This document shows, one piece after another, positions 50,541 through 58,980 of a stretch of DNA of 64,000 bases. Position numbers and translations under genes: made by a program. Position 1 is the stretch's first letter, and each line of letters starts with the position of its first letter. Under the pieces are notes generated by a model that worked only from the letters and a program-made list of their open reading frames with translations, had not been told where the DNA came from and searched no databases. The DNA comes from Pseudoflavonifractor intestinihominis (GTDB taxonomy: Bacteria > Bacillota > Clostridia > Oscillospirales > Oscillospiraceae), in contig NZ_JBBMFK010000012.1 of NCBI RefSeq assembly GCF_040096055.1, positions 51,786 to 115,785 of the forward strand, in the 5' to 3' direction.

Positions 50541-50945
50541 ATGTCAATTGAAATCGGTATGACAGGCCGGGCGGAGACCGTTGTCACTGACCGGAACACC
50601 GCGCTGGCGGTGGGCAGCGGGGCTCTCCCCGTGTTCGCCACTCCCATGATGGCCGCCCTGATGGAGGCCGCCGCCATGGATGCGGTGGCCACCGGCCTGG
50701 AGGAGGGCCAGGGCACCGTGGGCACCCGTCTGGACATCACCCACGACGCCGCCACACCTGTGGGCATGAAGGTACGGGCAGAGGCCAGGGTCACCGCCGT
50801 TGACGGCAGGCGTATTTCCTTTACAGTTTCCGCGTGGGACGAGGCCGGCCCCATCGGCAGCGGTACCCACCAGCGCTGCATCATCTCCAACGAAAAGTTC
50901 CTGGCCCGGACCAATCAGAAAAAGGAGGCGCCCCATGTCAATTGA
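50541..50945 (+). CDS. Hotdog-fold thioesterase (FlK-like)
   Basis: A 134-residue single hotdog-domain protein. The FATPMMAALMEAAAMDAV helix and the THDAATPVGMKVRAEARV strand are family features; the nucleophile position carries a Thr/Glu arrangement as in fluoroacetyl-CoA thioesterase FlK. The physiological thioester is unknown. It overlaps the YbaK-like gene by 11 bases, so the two are co-translated. Confidence 0.82.
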   Translation: MSIEIGMTGRAETVVTDRNTALAVGSGALPVFATPMMAALMEAAAMDAVATGLEEGQGTVGTRLDITHDAATPVGMKVRAEARVTAVDGRRISFTVSAWDEAGPIGSGTHQRCIISNEKFLARTNQKKEAPHVN

Positions 50946-51417
50946 AGCAGTACGCACCTACTTCCGCGCCCTGGGCCGGGAGCAGGATATTCTGGAATTT
51001 CCCGTCTCCAGCGCCACGGTGGAGCTGGCCGCCCAGGCGGTGGGCGTGATCCCCGCCCGCATCGCCAAGACCCTGTCCTTCTCTGTCGAGGGCGGCTGCG
51101 TCCTCATCGTCTGCGCCGGGGACGCCAAGATCGACAACACCAAGTTCAAGGCCATGTTCCACTGTAAAGCCAAAATGCTGACAGCTGATGAGGTGTTGGC
51201 GTTCACCGGCCACGCGGTGGGCGGCGTGTGTCCCTTCGGCATCGACAATCCCGCCGTCACCACCTATCTGGACGTATCCCTCCGCCGCTTCGACACGGTC
51301 TACCCCGCCGCCGGCTCCTCCAACTCCGCCATCCAGCTCACCTGTGACGAGCTGTCGGAGTATGCCCACAGCGCCGGCTGGATCGACGTGTGCAAGAACT
51401 GGCAGCCGGAGGCGTAA
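50935..51417 (+). CDS. YbaK/EbsC-like prolyl-tRNA editing protein
   Basis: A 160-residue YbaK/ProX-fold protein that hydrolyses mischarged tRNA, probably Cys-tRNA-Pro or Ala-tRNA-Pro. The family start MSIEAVRTYFRALGRE and the motifs ARIAKTLSFSVEG (catalytic Lys), AVGGVCPFGI and FDTVYPAAGSSNSAIQLT are present. AAAGGAGGCGCCCC precedes the ATG at 50935; the open frame to 50800 lies inside the thioesterase gene. Confidence 0.9.
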   Translation: MSIEAVRTYFRALGREQDILEFPVSSATVELAAQAVGVIPARIAKTLSFSVEGGCVLIVCAGDAKIDNTKFKAMFHCKAKMLTADEVLAFTGHAVGGVCPFGIDNPAVTTYLDVSLRRFDTVYPAAGSSNSAIQLTCDELSEYAHSAGWIDVCKNWQPEA

Positions 51418-51451
51418 CGGCGCTCCCACACACGCCCACTGTTTTGTCCCG

Positions 51452-51479
51452 TGACATTTTCCCACAGACGGGATATACT
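51452..51479 (+). promoter_or_regulatory. Promoter of the DUF308 gene
   Basis: TGACAT (51452-51457), 16 bases, TATACT (51474-51479). It is 33 bases upstream of the start codon. Confidence 0.6.
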
Positions 51480-51511
51480 AGTGCCAAGATACAGAAAGGC
51501 AGGGATCTCTC

Positions 51512-52099
51512 ATGCGGGAATACCTGAAAAACATGAAAATCAGCTACTTCCTGGCCGCTATCCTCTATATTGTCCTGGGTCTGGTTCTCCTGATCTGGCC
51601 TGACATCACCGGCAGCCTGGTGTGCTTCGCGTTCGGCCTGGTCCTCCTGGTCTACGGTGTCATCACCATCATCAGCTTCTTCGTCCATGACAGCCGCCAG
51701 GGCTCCTTCCGTCTGGAGCTGTTCCTGGGCATTGTGGCCGCCGGCGTTGGCCTGGTGTTCCTCATCCGGCCCGACATCGTGCTCTCCATCCTCCCCGTGG
51801 TGCTGGGCATCTATATCGTCATCGACGCCCTGCTCAACCTGAAGCGGGCCATTGACCTGAACCGGATGAACTATTCCCACTGGTGGGTGGTGCTGATCCT
51901 CTCCCTGGTGTCCGCCGCCTTCGGCGTGCTCATCCTCTGCCGTCCCCTGTTCCTGGCGGACGTCATCTTCATGGTCATCGGCGCCGTGCTGATCTACACC
52001 GGCATCTCCGACCTGTGGGGCCTGTTCAAGCTGGGCCGGGTCGCCAAGGAGCTGCGCAAACTCCACCCCATCGAGGTGGACCCCATCGACATCGAGTAA
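51512..52099 (+). CDS. DUF308 (HdeD-like) membrane protein
   Basis: A 195-residue protein of six membrane helices in three tandem pairs (about 10-65, 70-115, 125-175), each pair having the GxxLLxWPD-like turn (IWPDITGS, IRPDIVLS, CRPLFLAD). This is the HdeD/DUF308 pattern. HdeD helps with acid tolerance in E. coli; the role here is unknown. Charged C-terminal tail ends DPIDIE. Confidence 0.85.
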   Translation: MREYLKNMKISYFLAAILYIVLGLVLLIWPDITGSLVCFAFGLVLLVYGVITIISFFVHDSRQGSFRLELFLGIVAAGVGLVFLIRPDIVLSILPVVLGIYIVIDALLNLKRAIDLNRMNYSHWWVVLILSLVSAAFGVLILCRPLFLADVIFMVIGAVLIYTGISDLWGLFKLGRVAKELRKLHPIEVDPIDIE

Positions 52100-52113
52100 A
52101 CCCGATTTTCCGC

Positions 52114-52153
52114 AAAAAAATGGCTCCTCTCATGTGAGAGGAGCCATTTTTTT
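52114..52153. terminator. Shared terminator between DUF308 gene and ksgA
   Basis: AAAAAAATGGCTCCTCTCA pairs with TGAGAGGAGCCATTTTTTT around a two-base loop. The runs of A and T make it work on both strands between these convergent genes. Confidence 0.92.
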
Positions 52154-53021
52154 AATCTCTTCCCGCCATCCGCTGCGCCAGCCCGTCGGCCAACGCTGCA
52201 AACTCCGAGATCCCCAGCCGTTCGCCCCGCACGTCGGCGGGCAGGCCGCAGGCGGCGATGGCGTCCCGCAGCTCATCCTTGCTCAGCTGATTCCCGTAGG
52301 CGGAGGACAGGGCGTTGAGCAGGGTCTTGCGCCGCTGGGCAAAGGCCGCCCGCACCAGCCGGAAGAACTGCTTCTCGTCCTTCACCTCCTCCGGCGCGGG
52401 CCGGGGCACCAGCCGGATCACCGACGAGGTGACCTTGGGCGCGGGGATAAAGCAGTCGGGCGGCACGTCGAAGAGCAGCTCCGGCGCGGTGTGGTACTGG
52501 CAGTAGACCGAGAAAGCGCCGTAGTCCCCGCTGCCCGGCGCGGCACAGATCCGCAGGGCCACCTCCCGCTGGATCATCACCGTGATGGCCTGGAAACAGC
52601 CCGCCTCAATGAGGGCGGTCAGCACCGGCGTAGTGATATTGTAGGGCAGATTGGCGCAGGCCAGAGGCTTCAGGCCGCCCATCTTCTCCGCCACAAGGGC
52701 GGCGATGTCCAGCTTCATGATGTCTCCCGGCACGATCTCCACGTTATCCCGCCCGGCCAGCGTCTCGGCCAACACCGGAAGCAGCGCCTTGTCCAGCTCC
52801 ACTGAAACCACCCGTCCGGCCCGCTCCGCCAGCCGGACGGTCAGGGGTCCGATGCCCGGGCCGATCTCCAGTACGCCGCAGTCTTTATCGGCGCCGGAGG
52901 CCGCCGCGATGTCCCGGGGAACCCGGTCCTCGATCAGAAAGTTCTGCCCCATGCTCTTGGAAAAACGGAATCCATGCCGTCCCAGCAGGGCCTTGATGTC
53001 GTTTACATTACAGAGGTCCAT
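52152..53021 (-). CDS. ksgA: 16S rRNA dimethyladenosine transferase KsgA
   Basis: A 289-residue enzyme that dimethylates two adjacent adenosines near the 3' end of 16S rRNA (also called RsmA). SAM site: VLEIGPGIGPLTVRL; active-site motif NLPYNITTPVL (NLPY). AFAQRRKTLLNALSS is the C-terminal RNA-binding signature. The leftward terminator overlaps its stop codon. Confidence 0.97.
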   Translation of the reverse strand: MDLCNVNDIKALLGRHGFRFSKSMGQNFLIEDRVPRDIAAASGADKDCGVLEIGPGIGPLTVRLAERAGRVVSVELDKALLPVLAETLAGRDNVEIVPGDIMKLDIAALVAEKMGGLKPLACANLPYNITTPVLTALIEAGCFQAITVMIQREVALRICAAPGSGDYGAFSVYCQYHTAPELLFDVPPDCFIPAPKVTSSVIRLVPRPAPEEVKDEKQFFRLVRAAFAQRRKTLLNALSSAYGNQLSKDELRDAIAACGLPADVRGERLGISEFAALADGLAQRMAGRD

Positions 53022-53079
53022 GACTCATCCTCGCTTCTGTTTGCTTCTACAAGGATTATATCAGGCTCTCCCCTGTTTG

Positions 53080-53718
53080 TCACCGTTTTCTTCCCGTCCT
53101 GTCCCGCCGTCTTGCCGTGCGCAGGCCGCCCCGGCTCCGGCTGTTGGCATACACCAGCCAGAGGGCGGTGAGCAGCATGGTGAAATTGGCCTGATTCCGC
53201 CAGAACAGCAGACCGCCCAGCGCCAGGATCCCCACCCTAGTAATCCAGGACAGCGCGGCCGCCAATCCGTCCGCGGCTGCTTCGGGCAAAAAAATTCCGG
53301 CCAGGCTGCGCACCGCCCGACCGCCGTCCAGTTGGGACATGGGCAGCAGGTTGAAGCCCGCCAGGCCCAGATTCAGCCCCGCAAAGACCCACAGTGCCTC
53401 TCCCCCGCCCCGCTCCGCCCATCGGGCCGCCGCCAGGGCCGCCGCCGTGTTGGCCACAGGCCCGGATACCGCCGCCAGGAACTGAGCCGTATGCCCCAGC
53501 GGTCGGGTCCCGGAGAGGACCAGCTCCGCGCCGGTGACCGACAGCCTGAGTCCGGCGATCTTCCCACCCAGGACCCAGATGGCCGCACAGTGGGCCAGCT
53601 CATGGAGCAGGCAGGCTATCCCGGCCAGCAGCAGCGTTCCGTCCTCGTCCAGATACCACAGCAGCGCTGCCAACAGCAGAAAGCCGCCCGATACCTCAGC
53701 TCTCCCCCACCTCAGCAT
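53080..53718 (-). CDS. spoIVFB: M50 intramembrane metalloprotease, SpoIVFB-like
   Basis: A 212-residue site-2 protease. The zinc motif is LLHELAHCAA (HExxH, about 38-46) and the third ligand motif is NLLPMSQLDGG (NxxPxxxLDG). In Bacillus, SpoIVFB cleaves pro-sigma-K in the mother cell. Five or six membrane segments are visible, and the C-terminus is basic. It follows the SpoIVFA-like gene by seven bases, the classic spoIVF operon. A GTG at 53724 is a possible alternative start. Confidence 0.88.
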   Translation of the reverse strand: MLRWGRAEVSGGFLLLAALLWYLDEDGTLLLAGIACLLHELAHCAAIWVLGGKIAGLRLSVTGAELVLSGTRPLGHTAQFLAAVSGPVANTAAALAAARWAERGGGEALWVFAGLNLGLAGFNLLPMSQLDGGRAVRSLAGIFLPEAAADGLAAALSWITRVGILALGGLLFWRNQANFTMLLTALWLVYANSRSRGGLRTARRRDRTGRKR

Positions 53719-53725
53719 GCCCACC

Positions 53726-54775
53726 TCACGCGCTGGGGATATAGTAGAGGGGGTTGAGCAGGATTCCCTCCTTCTTCAGTTCAAAGTGTAGGTGGGGCCC
53801 GGTGGCGTTCCCCGTGGCGCCGGACAGGGCGATCACGTCGCCCACTGACACCGTCTGCCCCTGCTGCACCAGCAGTTCACTGCAATGGGCATAAAAAGAG
53901 GTGACGCCGTTTCCGTGGTCGATCTGGGTGTACAGGCCGTAGACCGGGCTGTCTCCGATATAGTCCACCACGCCGTCCGCAAAAGCTTTTATGCTAGTGC
54001 CGGTGTTGACCGCCAGGTCCACACCGTTGTGGAACTTCTCCTCCTCGTCCACCGGGTGCTCCCGCCAGCCGTAGGGCGAGGACACCCACCAGCCCTCCGC
54101 TCCATCCACAGGCGAGATGGTTGCAGCCAGACCCAGGTTATACTGGTCCATTGTGGCGTTGGCAGGCAGCGCCGGGCCATCGTAGTCCACGTGGATGACG
54201 TCCGGTACCGGCGTGGGCTGCACCGCGTCCTCTGCCGCGTCAGGCTGGGGCTGGACGGTATCCTCCGCAGGCGTTGGGCTGGCCACTGGCTGCTCCTCCG
54301 CAGGTGCTTCTTCCGCCGGAGGAGCAGCTGTGTCCAACTCCAGATCCAACATACCCTGGACCGTCACGCCGCCCTGGAGTTTGGCCACTGTCTCCGTGTA
54401 GAGCGGCAGCGGCTCCCAGCCGCTGTCCGGTAGCTCCACCTGTTCCCCGCCAAATACGTCGATCCACAGCGCCCCCAGGGTATCCAGTACCGGCTCTCCC
54501 TCCGAGATGGACTGCCCCAGGCTGGCAAATGCCGCCCGGAAGTCCGTGTCGCCCTGGATCACCTGGACGATTTTCTCCCGGGCCGCCAGCATCTGCTCTG
54601 GGAACACACCCTTGCCCACAAACACCACCAGGAACAGTGCAATGCACACGCCCAGCTGGACCAGCCTCCGGCACTCTCTGGGCGCCAGCGCCACCTTTTT
54701 CCCGCTCCGCCGTTCTGCCGGCCTACCCTGCCGCCGCTCCCGCCGCTTTTCCCACTGACGATATGCGCTCTCCAT
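53726..54775 (-). CDS. spoIVFA: SpoIVFA-like protein with LytM/M23 domain
   Basis: A 349-residue type II membrane protein: basic N-terminus, one transmembrane helix (about 40-58, LVQLGVCIALFLVVFVGK), a Pro/Glu-rich linker (about 155-190), and a C-terminal M23/LytM domain. HNGVDL, AHCSELLVQQGQ and GPHLHFEL keep the zinc-site residues of M23 (His-Asp, His-x-His). SpoIVFA holds SpoIVFB inactive with BofA. It sits directly upstream of spoIVFB. It may be SpoIVFA or a separate SpoIIQ-type protein; context favours SpoIVFA. Confidence 0.83.
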   Translation of the reverse strand: MESAYRQWEKRRERRQGRPAERRSGKKVALAPRECRRLVQLGVCIALFLVVFVGKGVFPEQMLAAREKIVQVIQGDTDFRAAFASLGQSISEGEPVLDTLGALWIDVFGGEQVELPDSGWEPLPLYTETVAKLQGGVTVQGMLDLELDTAAPPAEEAPAEEQPVASPTPAEDTVQPQPDAAEDAVQPTPVPDVIHVDYDGPALPANATMDQYNLGLAATISPVDGAEGWWVSSPYGWREHPVDEEEKFHNGVDLAVNTGTSIKAFADGVVDYIGDSPVYGLYTQIDHGNGVTSFYAHCSELLVQQGQTVSVGDVIALSGATGNATGPHLHFELKKEGILLNPLYYIPSA

Positions 54776-54900
54776 GCCCTGTGTCCTCCCCTTCTCTGGC
54801 GTACCGCAACCGCTGCCCGTCCATTTTCCTGTGTATTATCCCTATTCGCTTTCCGCCTGTCTTATGCGGAAAATATCTCCCTGGCAGCGGAAAAATTGCC

Positions 54901-54929
54901 TTGACATTTGGCGGCAAAATCACTATAAT
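54901..54929 (+). promoter_or_regulatory. Consensus promoter of tRNA-Pro
   Basis: TTGACA (54901-54906), 17 bases, TATAAT (54924-54929), a full sigma-A consensus. Transcription would start near 54936, about 48 bases before the mature tRNA. Confidence 0.9.
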
Positions 54930-54983
54930 AAATTGCAGTCTGTACAGGACATGTTCTTTGCAGTGCAGGCAGGAAGTTCATAT

Positions 54984-55060
54984 CCGGGTGTGGCGAAGCT
55001 TGGTATCGCGCTTGGTTCGGGTCCAAGAGGCCGTGGGTTCGAATCCCGCCACTCGGACCA
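54984..55060 (+). tRNA. tRNA-Pro (anticodon CGG)
   Basis: A 77-nt cloverleaf. Acceptor stem CCGGGTG with CACTCGG, discriminator A and an encoded CCA end. Anticodon stem CTTGG/CCAAG with loop TTCGGGT, giving anticodon CGG for codon CCG. The T arm has GTGGG TTCGAAT CCCGC. It marks the left edge of the accessory region. Confidence 0.95.
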
Positions 55061-55070
55061 AAAGAGGATA

Positions 55071-55121
55071 ATCCGAACTGCATCTTCCGTGTGGGGGATG
55101 CGTTCGGATTTCTTCTTTTTA
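55071..55121 (+). terminator. Terminator of tRNA-Pro
   Basis: AATCCGAAC pairs with GTTCGGATT, with further pairs inside, then TTCTTCTTTTT. It follows the tRNA by ten bases. Confidence 0.8.
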
Positions 55122-55156
55122 CTGAAAACTTAAATTTGACCCGATAAACAAAAAAA

Positions 55157-55196
55157 AGGCGAACCTTCCTTCTAGCCGAGGAAAGTTCGCCCTTTT
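55157..55196. terminator. Hairpin terminator between the tRNA and the mob genes
   Basis: GGCGAAC...TTCC pairs with GGAA...GTTCGCC, flanked by A7 and T5 runs. It would end both the tRNA transcript and the leftward mobilisation transcript. Confidence 0.75.
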
Positions 55197-55301
55197 TCGA
55201 TTTATTTTTGTCGAATTCCGGTGTATGATAGGAACCATAGCAGTTCTTTTGCAGACCTCCTTGTGTTTTCGTTTTTAATGTAGATCACAGCTTACAGGCA
55301 A

Positions 55302-55481
55302 TCACTTGGTCTTTTGGTTCTTGGCCTGCTCAGCCTGCCACTGAGCAAATCGGCGCTGCCCTTCTTCGCTGGCGTAAAACTTTTCGATCTCCGGCAGTAG
55401 CACACGGGCCAGCGCCTCCATCTCATGCTGCGGGATGCCGGTACCATAATCGTTCAGCTTTTTCTTTTTACCGTTCTTCAA
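55302..55481 (-). CDS. Small protein downstream of the relaxase gene (about 59 residues)
   Basis: A short basic-then-acidic protein beginning with a run of lysines and containing a helix HEMEALARVLLPEIEKFYASEEGQRRF. I use the TTG at 55481, which has GAGAGAGGAG before it and overlaps the relaxase stop by 14 bases; an ATG at 55523 lies deeper in the relaxase gene. Similar small proteins accompany mobilisation genes in clostridial elements. Function unknown. Confidence 0.6.
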   Translation of the reverse strand: MKNGKKKKLNDYGTGIPQHEMEALARVLLPEIEKFYASEEGQRRFAQWQAEQAKNQKTK

Positions 55482-56451
55482 TAGGCCGCTCCTCTCTCCC
55501 GTGGTCTCCACGGGCATATACATCTAACACTTCCTTGGGGATACGATCCAGCACAGCGACGGCATCCGCATAGTCTCGCCGCAGTTTGGCGTCGGCCAGC
55601 TGCTTCAATGTGCTTTCTTTGGTGGCCTTGTCCAGAGACTGCTCCAGCTGTGCGTTCTCCTGTTTCAGCTTTTTGTTCTCGGCGGTAGTGGCCGTGAACA
55701 CCACCTGATACTTCTTCATCGTGGTGTGCATCTGCTCCACCGCCGGGATATACTTGTCCAGCAGTGCCGCAATCTCAGCAGCTCTGCTTTTGGCGTTAAA
55801 TGCTCCAATACCGGCCAGCAGTTCCTCCAGCTTGGCTTTCTGCTTGGTCAATCGGGTCATCTCCTTGAACACCCTGGGTGGAATGTGGTCCCGCCCAGTC
55901 TGACTGGCACTCTCGCCACGCTCCAGTTCCGGGTATGTTTGGACCATGTGGGACCAGAAGTTGTCCTGCCACTGGGTCAGCTTTTTCTTATTGCCGACGA
56001 TTTCCTTGGCGCTCAGCCTACCGTCCGCAGTCAGCGGGACAAAAGAAAGGTGCATATGGGGCGTTTTCTCGTCCATATGCACCACGGCGGATATGATATT
56101 CGCTTTATTCTGATGCTGCTCAAAGAATCGCAGGGCCTCCTCAAAGTAGGCTCGAACCTCTGCCCGTTTTTTTCCTTTGAAAAACTCCGGGCTGGCCGTA
56201 AACAGCACCTCCACCACCCGAACGCTGTCTTTTCGGGTGCAGCAGCCAGCGGCGACAATCTGTTTTTCTGCCTCTGTGCGGTATCGCTGCACCGGCTTCA
56301 CTAGATGAAAATTGTACTTGCTTCTACTAACGTCCACATCGGGGTTGCTGGCGTATTTTTCCTTGGTGCGCTCATTGCGGGCCTCAATGTTCCCGATTTC
56401 CGGCCCCTTGTACTTGGCAAACCGCATAATCCCATATTGTGCCTGATCCAT
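55468..56451 (-). CDS. mobV: MobV-family relaxase (plasmid recombination/mobilisation)
   Basis: A 327-residue Mob/Pre protein that nicks oriT to start conjugal transfer. The metal-binding motif VVHMDEKTPHMH (HxDExTPHxH, residues 124-134) is the MOBV hallmark. A C-terminal coiled coil (about 195-300) carries Lys/Gln-rich heptads. CAGGAGGGGTCAAAC precedes the ATG at 56451. A candidate oriT (56512-56579) lies upstream. It is mobilised by a helper element, because no type IV secretion genes are seen here. Confidence 0.92.
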   Translation of the reverse strand: MDQAQYGIMRFAKYKGPEIGNIEARNERTKEKYASNPDVDVSRSKYNFHLVKPVQRYRTEAEKQIVAAGCCTRKDSVRVVEVLFTASPEFFKGKKRAEVRAYFEEALRFFEQHQNKANIISAVVHMDEKTPHMHLSFVPLTADGRLSAKEIVGNKKKLTQWQDNFWSHMVQTYPELERGESASQTGRDHIPPRVFKEMTRLTKQKAKLEELLAGIGAFNAKSRAAEIAALLDKYIPAVEQMHTTMKKYQVVFTATTAENKKLKQENAQLEQSLDKATKESTLKQLADAKLRRDYADAVAVLDRIPKEVLDVYARGDHGREERPIEER

Positions 56452-56511
56452 GTTTGACCCCTCCTGTTTGATAGACAAATTGCTGTATAAAGAGTGAAGA
56501 GCCGTCAATCA

Positions 56512-56579
56512 CTGCGTACGTGCGTACATGGTCAGCGCCGCCACTCCTCCGGCACATCTTCCGGTACGCACGTACGCAG
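56512..56579. repeat. 16-bp perfect inverted repeat, candidate oriT
   Basis: CTGCGTACGTGCGTAC (56512-56527) and its exact complement (56564-56579), with 36 bases between them. Each arm is built from the short unit GTACG. It is 60 bases upstream of the MobV relaxase and overlaps the 3' end of the helicase gene. MOBV relaxases act at inverted-repeat nick sites upstream of the mob gene, so this is a good candidate. Confidence 0.55.
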
Positions 56580-57911
56580 CGAATCACCGGAAAACACCGA
56601 CATATTGTTTCTCACCAGCACCTCGATGCCCAGGAATCCACGCACACGCCGACCGGCGGCATTGGTCACATTGTTGCAGTATTCCAGATGGTAGCGGCTC
56701 TGGTTGGCGATGAGAGCATCGCTGAAGCTGCGGGGTTTTAGCGAAAGCAGGCTGTTTTCGGTGCAGAAAATCTGATATGCCTCGTACAGCTCCTTGGAGC
56801 TGGCGGAAGCATCGGCTTTCAGCCGGATATATCCGTCCGAATCCAGAAAATCGAACACATTGTTGTTGTCCCGTTTGACTGCCTCCCGGTTTTCTCTGGT
56901 GCGCTCACTTTCGGTAAACTTGAAGTTGTTGGCTGCCAGCCGCTGTAACCCCTCAAAGGCCCAGAGCAGGATGCCCTCCACCTCGGCCTTCATCTTTTCG
57001 GCCAGATCTGGGTCATCCACACGGTTAGCAGGCTTGTCCTTTGTGGTTAGCACCAGCTGGCGGCGATAAAATCCGTCGCTCCGGTCAAACAGTGCCTGCA
57101 AATCTCCGTTGGAGAAGGCCAGCAGCCGGGCGCACATCCATCCCTGATAGCTCTGCTTGCCCTTGCGCTCCAAATCCATCTTGCCCTGGGCGGTAACAAT
57201 GGATTTTACATAGTTGGTCTGGCGCAGGGCCTCCATCCGCATATCGTCGTCCACGCACAGGAGGATATGCTCCAGGTCCGCACGGGCAAATCGGTTCTCC
57301 GATACCTTTCCTATACTGCCGTCCTTCATATTCACACCGAATAAATGCCCCATTACAGCGCCAATCTGGCTCTTGCCTTCACCACCGTTCCCCTTGAGAA
57401 TCATCATCCTTTGGCCCTTATTGCTGGGAATCAGGCAATAGCCGATATACTCCTGCAAGGTGGGAATGTCCTCCAGGTGAAGCAGGCCATCCAGAAATTG
57501 CAGCCAAAGGACGGGCTTCGGAGCGTTAGGATGGTAGGCCACAGGGAAACGGTTGCGGACAATATTAGGTTTGCTTTCCTCAAAGGTACCGTCCAGGAAT
57601 AAGGTGCCGTTTGCCAGATGAATCCGATCCGGCTCCGGTGGAAAATCCTCCACCAGCGCCGCCAGCTTCATCAGCTCTACAATGTTGCTGATTTTGCGGG
57701 GGACGTTGCTGACGGCGCAACACTTCAATTCCTCAAAGATTTCTCCCCGCAAAGGCAGTTCATCGGTGACACGGCCTTCTGGCGTGAAAAAAGCCCCGTT
57801 TGTGAAGATGATCTTGTGTGTCTGCAAGAACTCCTCACAAAACAGGGCTTCGTTAATGCTTTTTCCATCGAACCAGATAGGCATTCCCTCAGGCTTCTGT
57901 TTATTTTTCAT
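56532..57911 (-). CDS. Phage/plasmid SF3 helicase-primase (D5 family)
   Basis: A 459-residue replication protein. The core SF3 helicase has Walker A GNGGEGKS (174-181) and Walker B ILLCVDDD (about 216-223). An N-terminal D5_N-like region precedes it, and the C-terminal third (KELYEAYQIFCTENS) fits the D5-type DNA-binding tail. No separate primase motif is seen. It probably drives replication of the mobile element. Confidence 0.85.
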   Translation of the reverse strand: MKNKQKPEGMPIWFDGKSINEALFCEEFLQTHKIIFTNGAFFTPEGRVTDELPLRGEIFEELKCCAVSNVPRKISNIVELMKLAALVEDFPPEPDRIHLANGTLFLDGTFEESKPNIVRNRFPVAYHPNAPKPVLWLQFLDGLLHLEDIPTLQEYIGYCLIPSNKGQRMMILKGNGGEGKSQIGAVMGHLFGVNMKDGSIGKVSENRFARADLEHILLCVDDDMRMEALRQTNYVKSIVTAQGKMDLERKGKQSYQGWMCARLLAFSNGDLQALFDRSDGFYRRQLVLTTKDKPANRVDDPDLAEKMKAEVEGILLWAFEGLQRLAANNFKFTESERTRENREAVKRDNNNVFDFLDSDGYIRLKADASASSKELYEAYQIFCTENSLLSLKPRSFSDALIANQSRYHLEYCNNVTNAAGRRVRGFLGIEVLVRNNMSVFSGDSLRTCVPEDVPEEWRR

Positions 57912-58020
57912 GGATCTATCCCTCCTTAAAGTGTGGTAGGTTTCTGCCTGTCTGCCTGAATATACGAAGAAAAAGGCTATAGACCTAAAAAACAGGCGAA
58001 AATGCAGGAAATAAAAAAAT

Positions 58021-58060
58021 CCGCCCTGCCATCTTGCAGAAATGCAAGACCACAGGGCGG
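58021..58060 (-). terminator. Hairpin terminator upstream of the helicase gene
   Basis: A nearly perfect 40-base hairpin: CCGCCCTG with CAGGGCGG, and inside it TCTTGCA-GAAA-TGCAAGA with a GNRA loop. Read leftward it ends in seven T residues. It lies between divergent helicase and XRE genes, on the leader side of the helicase, so it could be an attenuator of the replication gene. Confidence 0.7.
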
Positions 58061-58140
58061 TGCAGCATAGAAAATTGTTGAATCGTTTCAGTGCTCCCCG
58101 ATACAGTGGAGACAGGCTGATTGAGAAAGGAGGAGCGTTT

Positions 58141-58980
58141 ATGGAACCAGTTTTTCTGCCGGGAGACCTTCGGACCCGGATCGTGGATTTGATGAAATAC
58201 CATAAGATTTCTCAGGCGGATCTGGCCGTGAAAATAGGCGTAACCGAGAGTACCTTAAACCGTTTTCTGACTGGAAAGGTGGAAAAGCTGGGCCATGAGC
58301 AGGTCCTCCGCCTGGCCCGGACCTTCCAGGTATCCACCGACTTTTTGCTGGGGCTGACAGAGATCCCGGACCGTAAAAACTATGAGATTTCCGAGCTGGG
58401 ATTGTCCGTGGAGGCGGCTAAAAATCTGTATCTGGGCAAGGTGCAGCCGGATGTGGTCAATCGGCTTTTGGAAAGCCCCCGCTTTGCGGAGGTGACCTAT
58501 CTGATCGGCCAATATCTGGACGATACACTGGCAGAGGGATATGCGCTTCAAAACCAGATGATGACCACCCTCCGCTCCATGCTGATGGGGGCTGTGCGGA
58601 CCGACGCCGCCGTGCAAGCGGCTAGAGAGGTAAACCGCCTGAAAGTGCCACCCTATCAGGCCGACTTGACCACCATTCAAAACCAATTTATGGCGGCGGT
58701 GCGGGAAGTCAAGCAAGAGGTAGGAAACGATCTGGATGCCGCCAAAAGCCTCTCTAAAGCCGTCACCCAGAAGATGTTTACCGAGCTGACCAAGGGCCAG
58801 GATATGCAAAGCCCATCCATCACACCGGAGCAGATTGCACAGGCGGTTACAAGCAGCGTGTCCGGCATGGATGGCGTCAATCTGGATGCTCTAAATCAGT
58901 TCGGGCAGGCAATCCAGACATTCTTGGAAAGCACCTTAGCACCGCCAGCGTCACATACAGATGAAGAACCGAACCAATGA
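58141..58980 (+). CDS. XRE-family regulator with long C-terminal domain
   Basis: A 279-residue protein. The cro/CI helix-turn-helix is MKYHKISQADLAVKIGVTESTLNRFLTGK (about 18-46). A long helical C-terminal part (about 90-279) has no recognised motif. The start follows AAAGGAGGAGCGTTT. It overlaps the sigma-like gene by 20 bases and is divergent from the helicase gene, so it may regulate it. Confidence 0.8.
   Translation: MEPVFLPGDLRTRIVDLMKYHKISQADLAVKIGVTESTLNRFLTGKVEKLGHEQVLRLARTFQVSTDFLLGLTEIPDRKNYEISELGLSVEAAKNLYLGKVQPDVVNRLLESPRFAEVTYLIGQYLDDTLAEGYALQNQMMTTLRSMLMGAVRTDAAVQAAREVNRLKVPPYQADLTTIQNQFMAAVREVKQEVGNDLDAAKSLSKAVTQKMFTELTKGQDMQSPSITPEQIAQAVTSSVSGMDGVNLDALNQFGQAIQTFLESTLAPPASHTDEEPNQ

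Noticed and set aside
48175..50547. A 790-codon open frame on the minus strand opposite potB, potC and potD
   Set aside because: Same shadow effect; the plus-strand genes have clear transporter motifs and overlapping starts.
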